Shown: one piece after another, positions 61,132 to 64,000 of the stretch | Position numbering within the stretch: the stretch's first letter is position 1 | How the letters are laid out: each line of letters begins with the position of its first letter | NCBI GenBank assembly: GCA_011800155.1 | Contig: CM022371.1 | Coordinates: 1,550,001 to 1,614,000 of the forward strand | DNA length: 64,000 nt | From: Flammulina velutipes | Lineage: Eukaryota > Basidiomycota > Agaricomycetes > Agaricales > Physalacriaceae | Direction of reading: 5' to 3' | Made by a program: the position numbers and the translations under genes | The notes under the pieces: generated by a model | Told to the model about the DNA's origin: nothing | Seen by the model: the letters and a program-made list of their open reading frames with translations, nothing else | Database searches by the model: none

Positions 61132-64000
61132 TTATCGCTGATCCTTCTGCAGCGCAGGAAACGATGCCTTCAACAGACTCCCATTCTGTTTACCTATCCC
61201 CAACTTGTTCAAAACATCCTTGACTTCCCCGCCCGGACGTCCTGGGATTATGCGCTTCTTCGTCCGTGACCTCGTCTGCGTCAAGCGGTTTTCACCAACG
61301 AAGGAGGGGCCATGATCTAGTGTAGATATCGAGGACGGCCGTCCCATGGCCAGAGTAGGGTTTGACATAGAACTGCGACCTTCCAGCGCCTCTCTGAGAT
61401 CGGACACCCCAACGCCCCGTGCAGAACGCGCAAGACTTTGTAATGACATGTTGTTCTCGATGTGCATAAGACCAGGAGAGATTTTGAGAAGAGGCGAGAT
61501 TCCGTCGCCCCGAATAGTGCTTTCGTATGAGCTGTTTGTGCGCTTGTACGCTAATAATCGTTCAGCGTGGAGTAAGATCATGGGACAGTGTGAAACTTAC
61601 AATCTTGTAACGCTTCGACGGCTGACCACTTATGAGAGAACCGTTTGGAAAGCTGAGATTCATCAAGTCCAGATGCCTCATGGATATTTGGGTTCGACAC
61701 AAGAAGCATTAAGGCAGCCTCGACGTCCACCCCTTGCCACGAAATCTCCTCAGAAGTTGATGGGGATGAGTCAAATTCGTCGCTTGGCCGTGGAGGGTGG
61801 TGAGTACCAAACTCCAAAGACGGATCCATCGATGGCAGCCTGGCGGACTCTGGGGACGCTTTCAGAGCCTGGGCAGAGTTTAGCGATAGCTAGTATAGAA
61901 CGTAGAACGAACGTACATTTTCAGCCAAATCGACAAGGTCGGGCGAATTCCACTGTGATCCCAGAAGCAGCCATATTTTGGCCAAGATAAGCTTTATGGT
62001 GTTCATCCTTCTGATGCACGCTGGATCGTCATCTTCTTTACGGGACGCCGCATCCAATGCGAGCAGCATCGGCACACCAGACAAGAGACCGCGAATGGGT
62101 AATTGACCATGAACCGTAGCCAAAACATCGAGAATGCTGCCATAATCTGAGGGAGATGCAGATGCGCCTCGGCTGGCTTTATCCAAAAGTCGGAAGGCAA
62201 GTGATACCTTTCGTCCGCGAGGTGCATGGATATTGGCCAACATTGACTTGTCCCCTGCTCCACCGTTTGTTGGCGAGTCCGTCCTATCGTCGAGGTTGAC
62301 CTGATTCTTCGCCGCATCACTATTCGGTGATGTATGTAGGGAATGGGATGGGCTAGAGGTAAGTGATAAACCAAGGGACGAGGTTGTGGCGAGAGTATAG
62401 ACATATGCGTGTAGAGCATCGAGGAACTTGGTTCCTACACCACCAGCATGTATGAGGGCGCTCTTGGTAATAGTTTCCTGTATAGATAGCCTATTATGAC
62501 CGCCTCCGTCGTACATTTCGGGGTGTTTAGGCATTTCGTTCGCGATGTAGAACGACAAAGCGCGAGCGTAATCCACACGAACGGCGAATTCCTTGTCGCA
62601 AAGCAAGCTCAGTGTATCATGCCATATGTCAGGAGAAATCCTAGTCCTCCTGGAAGCTCCAACGTCGATACCAGCATCTTTCGCGGCGGCTTCTACGGAA
62701 GGCGATGATGTATGTCTGGAGACTGACCCAGAACGTTTTCTCTTGTCCATGGCAGAAGTCTCGTGTGCGCCCGCAGAGTGCATCAGGCCCAACAGTCCAG
62801 CTAAAAGAGCTCGCAATGCCTCTCTGCGCACCTGGGGGTTCGTTGCATTTCCTCTGAGGACCACACCCTGAACTTCCACAATGGTCAATCTGTTGATAGC
62901 TTCAACCTAAGAGAGCATATTTAATTGGGCTGAGACTCGACTAGGCATTGACTTACAGCAAGGTCTGGTATCTGATCAGAATAGTAGACATGAGTGCCTA
63001 GAGAGGATATGCATTCGACGAGGGAAGGAAGAAGGGAGTCTTCGGGGTCGATAGAGGTGCGACGAACAACCAAGGCCATGAGGTTGGACATTATGTCCGA
63101 CGTTGACAAGTTGATGAGGGGTGTCGGCGAGTTCAGCACGGTCGTGATCATATTGGTTAATGCTTGATGCATTGGAGACGCGACAGGTGAATCTTCAGCT
63201 TCCAGGAGCCGCTCGACCAACCAGGTTGGAACAGCATATCGGTATTGGTATTGTGACCATTCAGCTGTCTTTTGGGCGAACCATATACAATGGCTGATGT
63301 TAAGCCAGCCCTTGAACTGATCAAGATTGTCGAAAGACGATCGAAGGATGTAGCCAAGCTGTGAGCCACTTGAATGTTCCAGAAGGGCAAAAAAGGCCCG
63401 AAGGCAGGCGCTGGAGACATCATCCACTGAGGGACCTTTGTCGCCATCGACATGCATGTGTATAGATGCCGCCCGACGTTCAATGGTAGGCCTATTCCTG
63501 AATTCCGATAGGTAAGGTGAAAGAGGTGCATCTTTGACGCTCCTGGCTCTAGGACGACTGAGGAACGTATACAGTGCAAGTAGAGGAGACATACTGCTCC
63601 TCCAAAACTTTGAGATCGGTTTGAAATGCAGTGACGAGAATTGGGCGCATGATCGTAGAGACTTGGGCTCGGAATTGGTGGGTATCATTGTATAACGCTT
63701 CCGAGGTCAATGCACCAGTTAGTGCGGCGAAGCCAATTAACCGGGTACTGAGTCTCATATGAGAAAATAGAACATATCGTTGAAGCGCAGCAACGCACCG
63801 ATTCTGCACTTCCTGATCCTTAAGCTGGGTACAGCTTAATCCAGCAAAAGAGTTGAGAGCAGACAGATAATCTTCGGTAAATATCCTGTCCGCACCAATA
63901 AGTTGTCCGTTTGTATAAGTTGTCCACGCAGTATACTGGGAACGATAGGTGAGATTGGCTAGTGCGCCCGGATTATTAACATACCACGCTGGCGGCACGG
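61132..64000 (-). CDS. EFR3: EFR3 plasma-membrane scaffold (5' partial)
   Basis: Efr3 anchors the PI4-kinase Stt4 complex at the plasma membrane and so supports PI4P synthesis. The 5' end lies beyond 64000; the last bases of the window are an intron before YTAWTTYTNGQLIGADRIFT, the typical armadillo/HEAT-like region. Further blocks: DYLSALNSFAGLSCTQL, RLIGFAALTGALTSEALYND, DHRFRAQVSTI-like segment (HQFRAQVSTIMRPILVTAF), DDVSSACLRAFFALLEHSSG, LLPSLVECISSLGTHVYYSD, and the 61890-62888 exon with REALRALLAGLLGLMHSAGA, SPDIWHDTLSLLCDKEFAVR and ATVHGQLPIRGLLSGVPMLL. The C-terminus has GRPGGEVKDVLNKLGIGKQN and LLKASFPALQK, the conserved fungal Efr3 tail. Five or six introns. Confidence 0.88.

Overview
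This window is eukaryotic and almost certainly from a filamentous basidiomycete, most likely an agaricomycete. The evidence is the gene set (GtaA-type glutaminase, PalI/Rim9, a Gcn4-type bZIP factor, LCL3, Prm10/ThrE-like transporter, EFR3, GH128, DUF1996), the many short introns of about 47-60 nt with GT-AG (and two GC-AG) borders, and gene-dense packing. There is no operon logic, no rRNA or recognisable tRNA gene, and no CRISPR array. All multi-exon models were spliced by eye from reading-frame continuity and splice borders, so gene ends are firmer than internal exon edges.

Layout. 1-3308: 5'-truncated secreted glutaminase A-like gene. 3370-8227: class I photolyase, Dom34/Pelota, and a phosducin-like/TXNDC9 protein. 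8440-12085: ANL-type acyl-CoA ligase ending in a peroxisomal PTS1 tripeptide, then a PalI/Rim9-type membrane sensor. 12780-13325: small unknown gene. 13326-15472: gene-poor 2 kb holding a 401-bp inverted-repeat element with TA flanks (Tc1/mariner-type MITE) and a 155-bp tandem duplication just upstream of EMC10. 15473-20815: EMC10, a DUF676-like hydrolase, the Naa10 acetyltransferase and a CCCH/coiled-coil protein. 21054-26844: F-box/LRR protein, single-pass membrane protein and a 14-TM MFS exporter. 27094-30743: large protein with an inactive XPF-like fold, proposed SHOC1/Zip2-type meiotic factor. 31383-34831: divergent aspartic-protease-like protein and a Gcn4-like bZIP gene with two small upstream ORFs. 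35116-44251: DUF1996 protein, EF-hand MscS channel, cytosolic Phe-tRNA synthetase alpha subunit, PEX2 and LCL3. 45242-52313: second aspartic-protease-like paralogue, Prm10/ThrE-like transporter and Cdc5/Cef1. 52445-57825: BRCT-only Rev1-like protein, GH128 glucanase-like protein, secreted aldose 1-epimerase. 58119-64000: unknown protein, F-box protein with a likely frameshift, and EFR3 (5' end outside the window).

The genes do not form one pathway; this is mostly a housekeeping chromosome segment. Themes worth noting are peroxisomes (PTS1 acyl-CoA ligase, PEX2), signalling at the plasma membrane (PalI, MscS, EFR3), carbohydrate or wall metabolism (GH128 next to an epimerase), amino-acid homeostasis (Gcn4-like factor with uORFs, glutaminase, PheRS), and very tight gene spacing with several short bidirectional promoters. 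The best candidates for something under-described are the SHOC1/Zip2-like protein, the pair of aspartic-protease paralogues of which one has lost a catalytic aspartate, the BRCT-only Rev1 relative, and the MITE.
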